Notes: generated by a model not told the origin, from the letters alone. A DNA stretch of 64,000 bases from Zoogloea sp. (GCF_017302315.1 NZ_JAFLDT010000006.1:1-64000), one strand, 5' to 3'. Shown: positions 35,259 to 44,019, counted from the stretch's first letter. Numbers and translations: made by a program.

Positions 35259-36080
35259 ATGATGACCGATACCTCTGACGAAGTGCTGATCGATGCTGCC
35301 GGACAGCGTCACAAACCCCATGACGGGCCCGCCCGGATCGTTTCCCTTGTGCCCTCCCTGACCGAGCTGGTGTGCGACCTCGGTCTCGCGCCGCAGCTAG
35401 TGGGGCGCACCGGCTTCTGCATCCATCCCCGGCCGGTGCTGCGGGCCGTTACCAAGGTGGGCGGCACCAAGGATGTGAACCTGGCGCGCCTGCGGGCCCT
35501 GGCGCCAACCCACATCATCGTGAACGTGGATGAGAACAGGCGGGAATGTGTCGAGGAGATTGCCGGCTTCGTGCCGAACGTGATCGTGACCCATCCCTGT
35601 ACACCGGAGGACAATCTGCCGGTGTATCGCCTGCTGGGGGCGATCTTCCATCGGCGCGCCGAGTCGGAACGGCTGGCAGCGGCCCTCGATGCGGCACTGG
35701 CGGAGGCCAGGGCGGTGGGCGCGACCCTGCCGCGCGAGAAGGTGCTCTACCTGATCTGGCGTGAGCCCTGGATGACCGTGGCCCAGGGCACCTATATTGC
35801 GGCAACGCTGGCTGCAGTGGGTTGGGATACCCGCCCTGTCCTCAGCGAGCCCCGCTACCCGGCCTTCGAGTGGGATGCGCCCTGGTTGCCGGAGGTGCAA
35901 CGGGTCTTCCTGTCGTCGGAGCCCTATCGGTTCCGCGAGCGGCACGTGGAGGAGGTCGGGCGACTTTCCGGGCTGCCGGCGAGTCTGATCGATGGTGAGA
36001 TGGCGTCCTGGTACGGCAGCCGCGCGATCGAAGGCCTGCGTCATCTGGCGGCCTTGCGTCGCCGCCTGGCGGCAGAATGA
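35259..36080 (+). CDS. BtuF-like cobalamin-binding-type protein without signal peptide
   Basis: A 273-residue protein of the class III periplasmic binding fold (BtuF/FhuD helical-backbone type): RIVSLVPSLTELVCDLGLAP at the start and LRALAPTHIIVNVDENRREC later. Unlike BtuF it has no signal peptide, so it seems cytoplasmic; such proteins are often annotated as cobalamin-binding. No ABC transporter is next to it. The window does contain a cobalamin enzyme (methylmalonyl-CoA mutase), but a link is speculative. ATGs at 35259 and 35262 are equally possible starts. Confidence 0.82.
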   Translation: MMTDTSDEVLIDAAGQRHKPHDGPARIVSLVPSLTELVCDLGLAPQLVGRTGFCIHPRPVLRAVTKVGGTKDVNLARLRALAPTHIIVNVDENRRECVEEIAGFVPNVIVTHPCTPEDNLPVYRLLGAIFHRRAESERLAAALDAALAEARAVGATLPREKVLYLIWREPWMTVAQGTYIAATLAAVGWDTRPVLSEPRYPAFEWDAPWLPEVQRVFLSSEPYRFRERHVEEVGRLSGLPASLIDGEMASWYGSRAIEGLRHLAALRRRLAAE

Positions 36081-36082
36081 AA

Positions 36083-36106
36083 GACGCCCACCGGGTGGTG
36101 GGCGTC
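36083..36106. terminator. Hairpin between convergent genes
   Basis: GACGCCCACC and GGTGGGCGTC form a perfect 10-base stem with a GGGT loop, three bases after the plus-strand stop and 18 before the minus-strand stop. The T run is weak on both sides (AAA precedes, GGG follows), so it may be a bidirectional but inefficient terminator. Confidence 0.7.
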
Positions 36107-36123
36107 GGGACCGCAGACCGACT

Positions 36124-36945
36124 TCAGGAGGGCTGACGCAACACCTGATGCGGCGCAGGGATGGGCCAACCGTTGGCGCTGCCGACTTCGGCCAGGGCCT
36201 TGTTGGTATCGAAATAGACTTGCCAGTAGTGGTCGTTGTGGCAGTAGGGGCGCACCACCAGCTTGGTGCCGGCCGCATTGAATTCCAGGATCTCCACGTC
36301 GGGCGCCGGGTCCGTGGCCACGTTGGGGATCTGGGTGATGCGGGCGCGGATCAGTTCCATCGCTTGCTTGGGATCGACGGCATGGGCGAGCTGGGCCGTC
36401 AGATCCACCCGGCGGCAGGGATTGAGGGTGTAGTTGACGATATTGTCGGAGAACAGCTTGTTGTTGCCGATGGTGGTGCGCACGTTGTCGGGCTGGTCGA
36501 TGGTGGTGGCGAACAGGCCGATTTCCTTGACGGTGCCGGTGATGCCGGCACCGCTGATGAAATCACCCACCTTGAAGGGGCGCAGGATGATCAGGAAGGC
36601 ACCCGCGGCAAAGTTGGACAGCAGGCCGCTCCAAGCCACACCGATGGCCACGCCGGCTGCGGCGATGAGGGCGGCGAAGCTGGTGGTCTCGATGCCGAAG
36701 ACCGACAGGATGACGATGACCAGCACGATGCGCATGATCACGCGCAGGGTGGCTTCCACGTAACGGACGAGGGTGGGCTCGACCTTTTGACGGGTCATGC
36801 CCCGGCTGGAGAGGTTGCCGATGAGGTTGATGACCCATCCGCCGATGATCCACAGGGCGATTGCGCCGGCAAGTTTCCAGCCGAGGGGAATCAGGTAGGT
36901 TGTGATAAGCGTGCTGACGTCCAGGCTGCTGGTATCGATGGCCAT
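36124..36945 (-). CDS. mscS: Small-conductance mechanosensitive channel
   Basis: A 273-residue MscS, close to E. coli MscS (286). It has three transmembrane helices, the pore helix with the Ala/Gly pattern (GVAIGVAWSGLLSNFAAGAF) and the beta domain (IGNNKLFSDNIVNYT). It opens when the inner membrane is stretched. It is monocistronic, with its own upstream region of about 90 bases. Confidence 0.95.
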   Translation of the reverse strand: MAIDTSSLDVSTLITTYLIPLGWKLAGAIALWIIGGWVINLIGNLSSRGMTRQKVEPTLVRYVEATLRVIMRIVLVIVILSVFGIETTSFAALIAAAGVAIGVAWSGLLSNFAAGAFLIILRPFKVGDFISGAGITGTVKEIGLFATTIDQPDNVRTTIGNNKLFSDNIVNYTLNPCRRVDLTAQLAHAVDPKQAMELIRARITQIPNVATDPAPDVEILEFNAAGTKLVVRPYCHNDHYWQVYFDTNKALAEVGSANGWPIPAPHQVLRQPS

Positions 36946-37038
36946 GGAGGAACTCCGTGGTGATAGGGGGATACCAGTCTAACGGCTGAGATAGGAGGGA
37001 TTCCTCATGTCATGTTAATTTTTGTGGCTCGTTTTGTG

Positions 37039-37521
37039 TCAGGGCAAGAGCGGCAGGAAGCGCTCGGGGGTGAGGATGGCAAACCGGCTGGCGATCACCG
37101 GACGTTTTCCCAGTTTCAAGACCAGCTTGTCCCGGCTCAGCAGGGCGCGGGCACCGCTGTCGCGGGCCACTTCGAGAAACTTCTGATCATCCCGGTCAAG
37201 GCACTTGGGAAGCTCACAGTCCGGGTGCGCGAGGGGTTCAATCAGGATGCAGCGGGAGCGATAGCGCTCTGCAATCGCCTGCTGGCGTTCAGGGGGTTGA
37301 TTGAACTGGGCGTATGCCAGGACGCGGGACAGCTCGATCAGGCAGTCCTCGCGGGTGAAGGGCTGCAGGGCACCGTTCTCCACTGCGGCGCGAAGGCGTT
37401 GCAGCGCCGGATCTTCGAACATCCACAGGGACAACACCACATTGGTGTCGAGAATGACCGGCAGGCCATCGGGGAGAGGGGCTTCGAGGGGATAGGTGGC
37501 CACGGCAGGCTCTGGCGACAA
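37039..37521 (-). CDS. PIN-domain protein, putative ribonuclease
   Basis: A 160-residue PIN-domain protein. The first acidic site is ILDTNVVLSLWMFED, and later acids lie in REDCLIELSRVLAYAQ and LDRDDQKFLEVARDSGA, in the order seen in PIN nucleases. Many such proteins are VapC-type toxins, but no antitoxin gene is adjacent: the neighbours are mscS and phaC. It may be an orphan PIN nuclease. The start at 37521 is the first ATG in frame. Confidence 0.88.
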   Translation of the reverse strand: MSPEPAVATYPLEAPLPDGLPVILDTNVVLSLWMFEDPALQRLRAAVENGALQPFTREDCLIELSRVLAYAQFNQPPERQQAIAERYRSRCILIEPLAHPDCELPKCLDRDDQKFLEVARDSGARALLSRDKLVLKLGKRPVIASRFAILTPERFLPLLP

Positions 37522-37537
37522 CGGTGAGACTGAAAAG

Positions 37538-37560
37538 GAAAAGGGGGCCGAAGCCCCCTT
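37538..37560 (-). terminator. Intrinsic terminator of phaC
   Basis: On the minus strand AAGGGGGC-TTCG-GCCCCCTT is followed by TTCC and TTTT. It has a stable UUCG loop. It lies 22 bases after the phaC stop and before the PIN gene. Confidence 0.9.
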
Positions 37561-37582
37561 GCCCTTTGCAACGGTCAGGCGA

Positions 37583-39409
37583 TCAGGCGGCCTTCTTGGC
37601 GTCCAGGCGAGCCTTCACATAGGAGCCCGGTGCATCTTCGAGCACCTTGAGGTTGCCGGCGACGGGGTCGCGGGCCGGAACCTTGCTGGAGTCCTGGGCG
37701 AGTAGCCAGGCTTGCCAGTCGGTCCACCAGGAGCCCGGGTGCTGTTCTGCACCTGCAAAGAAGTCGTCGGCCGTGGCCGGCAGCTTGGCGGCAGGGTTGG
37801 TCCAGTAGCCATACTTGTTGGCAGCCGGCGGGTTGACGATACCGGCGATGTGGCCGGAGCCGCCCAGTACGAAGCGCACGTTGCCGCCAAAGTTGCGGGC
37901 ACCGGAGTAGGTGCTCTTCCACGGGGCGATGTGGTCTTCGATGGTGGAGATGAAGTAGGTCGGAACCTTGATCTTGGAGAGGTCGATGGCGACGCCGCCG
38001 ATCTCGATGCCGCCCGGCTCCTTCAGCAGGTTCTTCATGTACATGTTGCGCAGGTAGAAGCTGTGCATCTTCGCCGGCATGCGCGTGGAATCGGAGTTCC
38101 AGTACAGGAGATCGAAGGGGAAGGGGTCCTTGCCCATCAGGTAGTTGTTGACCACGAAGGACCAGATCAGGTCGTTGGCACGCAGCATGTTGAAGGTGCC
38201 GGCCATTTCGGAGCCTTCCAGGTAACCGCGCTCGAACATCTTCTTCTCGAGGCTGGACACCTGGCCTTCATCGATGAACACGCCCAGTTCGCCCGGATCG
38301 GCAAAGTCGGTCATGGTGGTGAAGAAGGTGCCGGAGGCCAGCCGCTTGTCCTTCTTGCCGGCCATGTAGGCCAGGGTGGTGGCGAGCAGGGTGCCGCCCA
38401 GACAGTAGCCGGCGGCGTTGATCTCCTTGGCGCCGGTCTGTTCGACGATGGCGTCGACTGCGGCCAGGGTGCCTTCGAGCAGGTAGGAGTCGAAGCTCTT
38501 CTCGGCCTGACGCTCGTCAGGGTTGACCCAGGAGATGACGAAGACCGTGTGGCCTTGATCGACGCACCACTTGATGTAGGAGTTCTTCTCGCGCAGGTCG
38601 AGGATGTAGAACTTGTTGATCCATGGCGGCACGATCATCAGCGGACGCTTGGACACGTCGGGGGTGCTCGGCGTGTATTGCAGCAGCTGCATCATGTCGT
38701 TCTGGAAGACGACCTTGCCCGGGGTGGTGGCGACGTTCTTGCCCAGCTCGAAGGCCGTGGTGTCGGTCATCTTGACGCGCAGGTTGCCGCCGCCGTCTTC
38801 CACATCGCGCAGCAGGTTGTTCAGGCCCTTGATTAGGTTCTGGCCGTGGCTCTTGACCGTCTCACGGAAGACTTCCGGGTTGGTCAGGGCGAAGTTCGAG
38901 GGGGACAGGGCGTCGATGTACTGACGGGTGTAGAAGTTGACCTTCTTCTGGCTCTGGTCGTCCAGGCCGTCAACGCTGCTCACTGTGTCATGGATGTGAC
39001 GGGCGGCGATGAGGTAAGACTGCTTCATGAAGTCGAACAGGAAGTGCTCCTGCCATTCTTCGTCCTTGAAGCGCTTGTCGTCCTTGGCCGGGGTGGCTAC
39101 CGGGCTGCCGGCGCCGACTCCGGTGAGGCGCATCATGGAGTGCTGCCACAGCGAGAAGTAGTCCCACACGAGGTTCATCTGGGCCTGGGCGAGGCGGTAG
39201 GGATTGGACAGCAGCTTGCCCATCATGTCCATGAAGGCCTGGGCGATGCCCAGCTCGTCGGCGGGCGCGGTGATGCCCTTCTTGACCTGCTTCTGGATGT
39301 GATCGGCCAGCAGCTTGGAGGCCCGTTGCGCGACTTCAGCGTAGGTCTTGGCGACTTCCTTGGGGTCCGGCAGTTCGGACTTGGCAACTTCTTTGTCTTG
39401 CGCAGCCAT
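37583..39409 (-). CDS. phaC: Class I polyhydroxyalkanoate synthase
   Basis: A 608-residue enzyme that polymerises 3-hydroxyacyl-CoA into PHA granules. The nucleophile is Cys336 in the lipase-like box GYCLGG; the catalytic Asp (IEDHIAPW) and His (GGSGHIAGI) follow in the right order. Length fits class I. GGAG precedes ATG 39409; the frame upstream is unrelated. phaA, phaB and phasin genes are not in the window. The metallo-hydrolase gene lies 14 bases upstream on the same strand, so they may be co-transcribed. Confidence 0.97.
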   Translation of the reverse strand: MAAQDKEVAKSELPDPKEVAKTYAEVAQRASKLLADHIQKQVKKGITAPADELGIAQAFMDMMGKLLSNPYRLAQAQMNLVWDYFSLWQHSMMRLTGVGAGSPVATPAKDDKRFKDEEWQEHFLFDFMKQSYLIAARHIHDTVSSVDGLDDQSQKKVNFYTRQYIDALSPSNFALTNPEVFRETVKSHGQNLIKGLNNLLRDVEDGGGNLRVKMTDTTAFELGKNVATTPGKVVFQNDMMQLLQYTPSTPDVSKRPLMIVPPWINKFYILDLREKNSYIKWCVDQGHTVFVISWVNPDERQAEKSFDSYLLEGTLAAVDAIVEQTGAKEINAAGYCLGGTLLATTLAYMAGKKDKRLASGTFFTTMTDFADPGELGVFIDEGQVSSLEKKMFERGYLEGSEMAGTFNMLRANDLIWSFVVNNYLMGKDPFPFDLLYWNSDSTRMPAKMHSFYLRNMYMKNLLKEPGGIEIGGVAIDLSKIKVPTYFISTIEDHIAPWKSTYSGARNFGGNVRFVLGGSGHIAGIVNPPAANKYGYWTNPAAKLPATADDFFAGAEQHPGSWWTDWQAWLLAQDSSKVPARDPVAGNLKVLEDAPGSYVKARLDAKKAA

Positions 39410-39423
39410 TCTCGGGCTCTCCT

Positions 39424-40449
39424 TTATTGATGGCTTATGACGAAACGGACGATCCCATCGGTTTCCCCTGAACGGCACAATTCTCTCTTGTGCACAAGAT
39501 GGTTCAGGTGAGCGATGGCTTCTCCCATGGCAAACATGACCTGGTGCGTGTCCAGTTCTCGCGGGAAAAGGGTTGCAAGAAGCTCCCCCGCGCAGCGCGG
39601 CACGGTACAGGCGGCGAGAAGTTCCGCACAGCGGTCGGCATGGTGCTCGACGAGCTGATCCACGCGCAAACCGATGTTTCGGAACGGGCTCCCGTGGGAT
39701 GGTAGCACGAGCGTGGCTGCGGGCAACTGCTTGAAACCGCGGATTGAATCGAGGAATCGTCCCAGTGGATCGTCATCCGGCGTGGCGGCAAATACGCTCA
39801 CGTTGGTGGAAATGCGGGGAAGCAGCATGTCGCCCGAAATCAGTACGCCAACGGACTCGCAATGCAGTGACATATGCTCGGGCGAGTGGCCGTGTCCGGT
39901 GATCGCGGTCCAGCGGCGGCCGCCGATCTCCAGGCTGTCTCCACCGATCACCCGGTCGTAGCGGGCCGGCAGGGACGGGACGCCCCGCTTGTAGGCGTTG
40001 CCACGGCTAGCGAGCGCGTTGCAACGTTCCCCGTCTAGGCCATGCTGGCGAAACTGGGCAACCATGTCGGTCACGTTGTAGCCAGGTAGCTGGTTCCACA
40101 GGGCGTGACCGCAGAGGAACTCACCCAGGGTCATGGTGACCGGTGCGCCGGTCTTTTCGGCAAGCCACTGGGCCAGGCCCAGGTGGTCCGGGTGGCAGTG
40201 GGTGACGATGATCCGTGTCACCGGCCGGTCAAGTCCGTCGAGGATGGTATTCCACGCATCCTGACTGCCTTCAAGCCCGTAGCCGGTATCGACGATCACG
40301 ACACCCTCGCCATCCTCGATCAGCCACAGATTGATGTGGTTGAGAGCAAAAGGCAGGGGCATCCGGATCCAATGCACCCCGGGTGCGACTTGTCGGGTCT
40401 CGCCGGCCGCGGGCACGGTCTCGAAGGGGTAGTCCAGTGTCGCTGTCAT
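39424..40449 (-). CDS. Metallo-beta-lactamase-fold hydrolase
   Basis: A 341-residue MBL-fold protein with the metal motif HCHPDHLG, a second His in TGHGHSPEHM and Asp in ISGDMLLP, and a distal His in VLPSHGSPF. This resembles thioesterase- or glyoxalase-II-like hydrolases with an added C-terminal helical domain. It lies between phaC and a divergent MerR regulator; acyl-CoA or hydroxyacyl thioester hydrolysis would fit, but the substrate is unknown. AGGAG supports ATG 40449. Confidence 0.9.
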   Translation of the reverse strand: MTATLDYPFETVPAAGETRQVAPGVHWIRMPLPFALNHINLWLIEDGEGVVIVDTGYGLEGSQDAWNTILDGLDRPVTRIIVTHCHPDHLGLAQWLAEKTGAPVTMTLGEFLCGHALWNQLPGYNVTDMVAQFRQHGLDGERCNALASRGNAYKRGVPSLPARYDRVIGGDSLEIGGRRWTAITGHGHSPEHMSLHCESVGVLISGDMLLPRISTNVSVFAATPDDDPLGRFLDSIRGFKQLPAATLVLPSHGSPFRNIGLRVDQLVEHHADRCAELLAACTVPRCAGELLATLFPRELDTHQVMFAMGEAIAHLNHLVHKRELCRSGETDGIVRFVISHQ

Positions 40450-40568
40450 CCAATTCTTCTCCTGTTGTTTCCAGTGGGTTGTTTCGCTTCGCCGCGTTGC
40501 CCGGGGCTGCGAAATCTGATTTACTGCACCTCGTTCCCTATGCGAAAGCATGTTCTGCGCCGGACCCG

Positions 40569-41006
40569 ATGAGCCAGGAAGAAACCTACACCATTACCGA
40601 ACTCGCCCGTGAATTCGGCATCACTCCGCGAGCCATCCGTTTTTACGAGGATGAAGGCCTCTTGGCGCCGACCCGTGCCGGTCGCAATCGCATCTATGCC
40701 AAGCGTGACCGTACCCGGCTGCGCCTCGTTCTGCGCGGCAAGCGCCTGGGATTGTCCCTGGCCGAGATCGGCGAGCTGCTTGGCATGTACGACGGTGTGC
40801 GCAATTCGGCACCCCAGCTCCGTCGTTTTCTGTCCGTGCTGGATGAGCGTCGGCGGGTGATCGAGCAGCAGCGTGAGGACATCGTTGCCGTTCTTGGCGA
40901 AATCGGCATGCTCGAAAAGCAATGCTTGGAGTTGTTGGCCGAGAATCCCGAGGGGGCCGCCGAAGCCCGCGCTGAACTTGCCGCACGTCTTCGCGAAGGT
41001 GGATGA
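40569..41006 (+). CDS. MerR-family transcriptional regulator, LiuR-like
   Basis: A 145-residue MerR regulator: the winged helix is YTITELAREFGITPRAIRFY, followed by a long dimerisation helix (VLDERRRVIEQQREDI) and one cysteine near the C-terminus. This resembles LiuR-type MerR proteins that control branched-chain amino acid and acyl-CoA catabolism. It is divergent from the MBL hydrolase gene. A palindrome of the LiuR type lies just downstream, before a thioesterase gene. The ATG at 40569 starts the domain. Confidence 0.9.
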   Translation: MSQEETYTITELAREFGITPRAIRFYEDEGLLAPTRAGRNRIYAKRDRTRLRLVLRGKRLGLSLAEIGELLGMYDGVRNSAPQLRRFLSVLDERRRVIEQQREDIVAVLGEIGMLEKQCLELLAENPEGAAEARAELAARLREGG

Positions 41007-41021
41007 TTTTTACCACTAAAG

Positions 41022-41041
41022 TTACGTTTACGTAAACGTTA
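41022..41041. promoter_or_regulatory. MerR-type palindromic operator
   Basis: ACGTTTACGTAAACGT at 41024-41039 is a perfect 16-base palindrome, extended imperfectly by TTA and TTAA on the sides. It closely resembles the TTTACGTAAACG-type sites of LiuR regulators. It sits 45 bases before the thioesterase start and 16 bases after the merR stop, so the MerR protein may control the genes downstream. Confidence 0.75.
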
Positions 41042-41084
41042 AAAAAGCGGCTCGCCGAAGCGGGCCCAATCGAGGAAACCTGTC

Positions 41085-41555
41085 GTGACCCGCCCACCCC
41101 TGGAGCCTTTCCACCCCCGCGATCCCGACTATGTCGGCAGAGTGCGCGCCAGTTTCAACCTGCAACAGGCCATGCGTCTGATCGGCGCCCATCTGGCGGT
41201 GGTCGAGCCGGGCTATACGGAGATCCACCTGCCTTACCGGCAGGAGATCACCCAGCAGCACGGCTTCATCCACGGCGGGGTGGTCGGGATGATTGCAGAC
41301 TCGGCCGCCGGCTATGCGGCCAACACACTCACCACGGCCGACAGCAGCGTGCTCACCGTCGAGTACAAGCTCAACCTGATCGCCCCGGCCGACGGGGAAC
41401 GCCTTGTGGCCCGTGGCGAGGTGATCCGATCAGGGCGCACGCTGATCATCACGAGGGCCGAGGTCTTCGCCATCAAGGCCGAGCAATGGACCCTGTGCGC
41501 GGTGATGCAGCAGACCATCATGGCCATGCATGGGCGCAAGGAGAAAGGGGTTTGA
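41085..41555 (+). CDS. PaaI-family (hotdog) thioesterase
   Basis: A 156-residue hotdog-fold protein. The signature QQHGFIHGGVVGMIADSAAG contains the catalytic region, and NLIAPADGERLVARGEV is the typical second half. Members hydrolyse acyl- or aryl-CoA thioesters. The start is GTG 41085, preceded by GAGGAAA. It lies behind the MerR-type palindrome and is therefore a candidate target of the upstream regulator. Confidence 0.93.
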   Translation: MTRPPLEPFHPRDPDYVGRVRASFNLQQAMRLIGAHLAVVEPGYTEIHLPYRQEITQQHGFIHGGVVGMIADSAAGYAANTLTTADSSVLTVEYKLNLIAPADGERLVARGEVIRSGRTLIITRAEVFAIKAEQWTLCAVMQQTIMAMHGRKEKGV

Positions 41556-41562
41556 GCGCTCG

Positions 41563-41670
41563 TGATTGAATCTGCTGCACGGTCCGATTTCACCCCTGCG
41601 AGGCGCACCGCACGCCTGGTGAGCCTGCGCTTCTCGACACGAAGTCGAACGGCTCGCGACGATTTCTTCA
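41563..41670. repeat. Dispersed intergenic repeat, copy B
   Basis: This part of the 219-base gap between the thioesterase and the GNAT/carbonic anhydrase gene resembles 2249-2352 along its whole length, in the same orientation. Shared words are AATCTGCTGC, CCGATTTC, CCCCTGCGA, CTGCGCTTCTCG, TCGAAC and ACGATTTCTT. The frame open across it gives no recognisable protein. Confidence 0.7.
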
Positions 41671-41774
41671 TAGGTGCTGAGCGCATCCGGCGGGGGCTAC
41701 AAACGTTCATGATGAAACGTACTGCGCGGCAGGGTATCTTGTCGGGCTGTCTCAACTTTGAGGATGAGTGACCG

Positions 41775-42917
41775 ATGGCAGTAACCCTCCGCATCCTGGG
41801 TGATGATGATCATGCCGAGATCGAGCATGTCCGGCAGTTTTTCCGCAATTACGCGGGATGGCTGGGTGTCGATCTGGGCTATCAGAACTTTGCCGAGGAG
41901 ATGGCCTCGCTGCCCGGGGCCTATTCGCCCCCCAGCGGGCGTCTTTTCTTTGCAGAGCTGGATGGACGGCCCGCCGGCTGCATTGGCATCCGGGCGGCCA
42001 CCGAAGGCGTCTGCGAGATGAAGCGTCTATACGTGGAGCCGGAGTCGCGGGGCAGCGGTGTCGGCCGCGAACTCGCTCTTGCCGCCATCAAGGCCGCCAA
42101 GAGCCTGGGCTATCGCAAGGTCATGCTGGATACCCTGCCGGCCATGCGCATCGCAGTGAAGCTCTATCGGGAGCTGGGTTTCAAGGAGGCGCCGGCCTAC
42201 TACCCGACGCCGGTCGAAGGCACGATGTTCCTCGCCCTCGACCTGGAAAACTGGTCGGAATCCGAGATCAAGAACGAGAACCTCTTCCACCTCTTCGACT
42301 ACAACCTGGCGTGGTCGCGCAAGATGCGCCAGGTGGATCCGGGCTTCTTCGAGAAGCTGTCCACCCTGCAGAACCCCGAATACCTGTGGATAGGCTGCTC
42401 CGATTCCCGCGTGCCGGCCAACGAGATCATCGGTCTGCTGCCAGGCGAGGTCTTCGTGCATCGCAACGTGGCCAACGTGGTGGTGCATACCGACCTCAAC
42501 TGCCTGTCGGTGATCCAGTTTGCCGTTGATGTATTGAAGGTCAAGCACATCATGGTAGTGGGCCACTACGGCTGCGGTGGTGTGAAGGCTGCCCTCAAGC
42601 GTGAGCGGGTCGGGCTGGTGGATCTGTGGCTGCGCCATGTGCAGGATGTCCATGTGAAGCACCTGGACCGGGTTGAGCTGCTGCCCCCAGACATGCGACA
42701 TGACCGCCTGTGCGAGTTGAACGCCCTGGAGCAGGTGGTGAATGTGTGCCAGACCATCGTCGTCCAGGATGCCTGGAAGCGGGGGCAGCGTCTGACGGTG
42801 CATGGCTGGGTGTATGGCCTGAAGGACGGCCTGATCCGTGACCTTGGCATCAATGTGAGCCGTCGTGAGGATCTCATGCCCCGTTATTTTTCCGCCCTCG
42901 AGACCCTCGAAGCGTGA
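41775..42917 (+). CDS. GNAT acetyltransferase / beta-carbonic anhydrase fusion
   Basis: A single 380-residue frame with two domains. Residues 1 to about 157 are a GNAT: CEMKRLYVEPESRGSGVGRE is the acetyl-CoA loop, and YRELGFKE ends the fold. Residues from about 165 are a full beta-carbonic anhydrase: the zinc ligands Cys208, His264 and Cys267 and the catalytic Asp210 (IGCSDSRVPANE, GHYGCGG) are intact. The second domain should interconvert CO2 and bicarbonate; the acetyl acceptor of the first is unknown. AGGA precedes the ATG. It overlaps the next thioesterase gene by four bases. Confidence 0.94.
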   Translation: MAVTLRILGDDDHAEIEHVRQFFRNYAGWLGVDLGYQNFAEEMASLPGAYSPPSGRLFFAELDGRPAGCIGIRAATEGVCEMKRLYVEPESRGSGVGRELALAAIKAAKSLGYRKVMLDTLPAMRIAVKLYRELGFKEAPAYYPTPVEGTMFLALDLENWSESEIKNENLFHLFDYNLAWSRKMRQVDPGFFEKLSTLQNPEYLWIGCSDSRVPANEIIGLLPGEVFVHRNVANVVVHTDLNCLSVIQFAVDVLKVKHIMVVGHYGCGGVKAALKRERVGLVDLWLRHVQDVHVKHLDRVELLPPDMRHDRLCELNALEQVVNVCQTIVVQDAWKRGQRLTVHGWVYGLKDGLIRDLGINVSRREDLMPRYFSALETLEA

Positions 42918-43381
42918 ATGCCATGCATGACGCGGTGCGTGGTATGGCCAAGGGGGTTCTGCGCAAGGAGGTGACCCTTGACGGCCTCAACGCCCGCGGG
43001 CAGGGGCATCTGCCCGGCTGGTTCGGCTTCGAGGCGCTCGAGCTCGCCCCCGGGCGGCTTCTTTCGCACCTGACGATCCGTCCCGAGATGCTCGCACCCA
43101 ATGGTTTCCTGCACGCGGCCACCGTCATTGCCCTTGCAGACACCAGTGCCGGCTATGCGACCGTTGCCCATCTGCCGGCGGGGGCGGAGAGTTTCACTAC
43201 CATCGAACTGAAGAGCAACTTCTTTGGCACCCAGACTGAAGGCAGACTGTGTTGCGAGGCCAGGGCCGTGCATCTTGGCCGTAGCACCCAGGTATGGGAT
43301 GCGGAAGTGAGCAGCGGCGATGGCCGGCGTCTGGCCCTCTTCCGCTGCACCCAGATGATCCTGTGGCCCAGGGGGGCCTGA
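42914..43381 (+). CDS. PaaI-family (hotdog) thioesterase
   Basis: A 155-residue hotdog thioesterase with the family core MLAPNGFLHAATVIALADTS and the second half TIELKSNFFGTQTEGRL. It starts with GTG 42914, overlapping the TGA of the carbonic anhydrase fusion gene, or with ATG 42923. It is the second PaaI-type protein within 2 kb; the pair is not closely similar. The HCCA isomerase-like genes follow on the same strand. Confidence 0.92.
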   Translation: MNAMHDAVRGMAKGVLRKEVTLDGLNARGQGHLPGWFGFEALELAPGRLLSHLTIRPEMLAPNGFLHAATVIALADTSAGYATVAHLPAGAESFTTIELKSNFFGTQTEGRLCCEARAVHLGRSTQVWDAEVSSGDGRRLALFRCTQMILWPRGA

Positions 43382-43398
43382 AAACGGAGGACTACGCC

Positions 43399-44019
43399 AT
43401 GGCCGACACCCGGCAACCCGCTGCGCCCATTGATTTCTACTTCGACTTTTCCTCGCCCTACGGCTACTTTGCCGCCGAAAAGATTGATGCCCTGGCGGCG
43501 CGCTATGGGCGCACAGTGCATTGGCATCCTTTCCTGCTTGGGGTCACCTTCAAGGTCACCGGCCTCGCGCCGCTGCCCACGATCCCCCTCAAGGGTGCCT
43601 ACTCGCTGCACGACATCGAACGTTCGGCGCGCTATTTCGATCTGCCCTTCCGACAGCCCAGTGCCTTTCCCATTCCTACCCAACATGCGGCCAGGGCCTT
43701 CCTGTGGCTCAATGACCGCAGTCCGGCGCGGGCAAAGGCTTTCGGTCTGGCTGCGTACCGGGCTTACTTCGTTGATGATGTGAATATCTCGGATCTCGCG
43801 GCGGTGCTCGACCTTGCTGCGGCGCAGGGAGTCGACCGTGACGAACTGGCCGGAGTGCTGACGGGCACCGAGATCAAGGCGCGTCTGGCGGCCGAAGTCG
43901 ATCTGGGGCTGTCGCGCGGGGTGTTTGGCTCGCCCTTTGTCTTCGTCGATGGCGAAGCGTTCTGGGGGGCCGATCGTCTTCCCCAAGTGGAGCGGTGGCT
44001 GGCCGAAGGGGGCTTCTGA
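43399..44019 (+). CDS. 2-hydroxychromene-2-carboxylate isomerase-like protein (DsbA fold)
   Basis: A 206-residue kappa-class glutathione transferase relative. The start [20 protein letters not shown] carries the Ser that replaces the DsbA active-site Cys, and GVFGSPFVFVDGEAFWGADR ends the fold. Known HCCA isomerases use glutathione in naphthalene degradation, but none of that pathway is here, so the substrate is open. ACGGAGG precedes the ATG. A paralogue follows directly. Confidence 0.92.
   Translation: MADTRQPAAPIDFYFDFSSPYGYFAAEKIDALAARYGRTVHWHPFLLGVTFKVTGLAPLPTIPLKGAYSLHDIERSARYFDLPFRQPSAFPIPTQHAARAFLWLNDRSPARAKAFGLAAYRAYFVDDVNISDLAAVLDLAAAQGVDRDELAGVLTGTEIKARLAAEVDLGLSRGVFGSPFVFVDGEAFWGADRLPQVERWLAEGGF

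Noticed and set aside
37039-37521. Toxin-antitoxin module
   Set aside because: No antitoxin gene adjacent; kept as a lone PIN protein.
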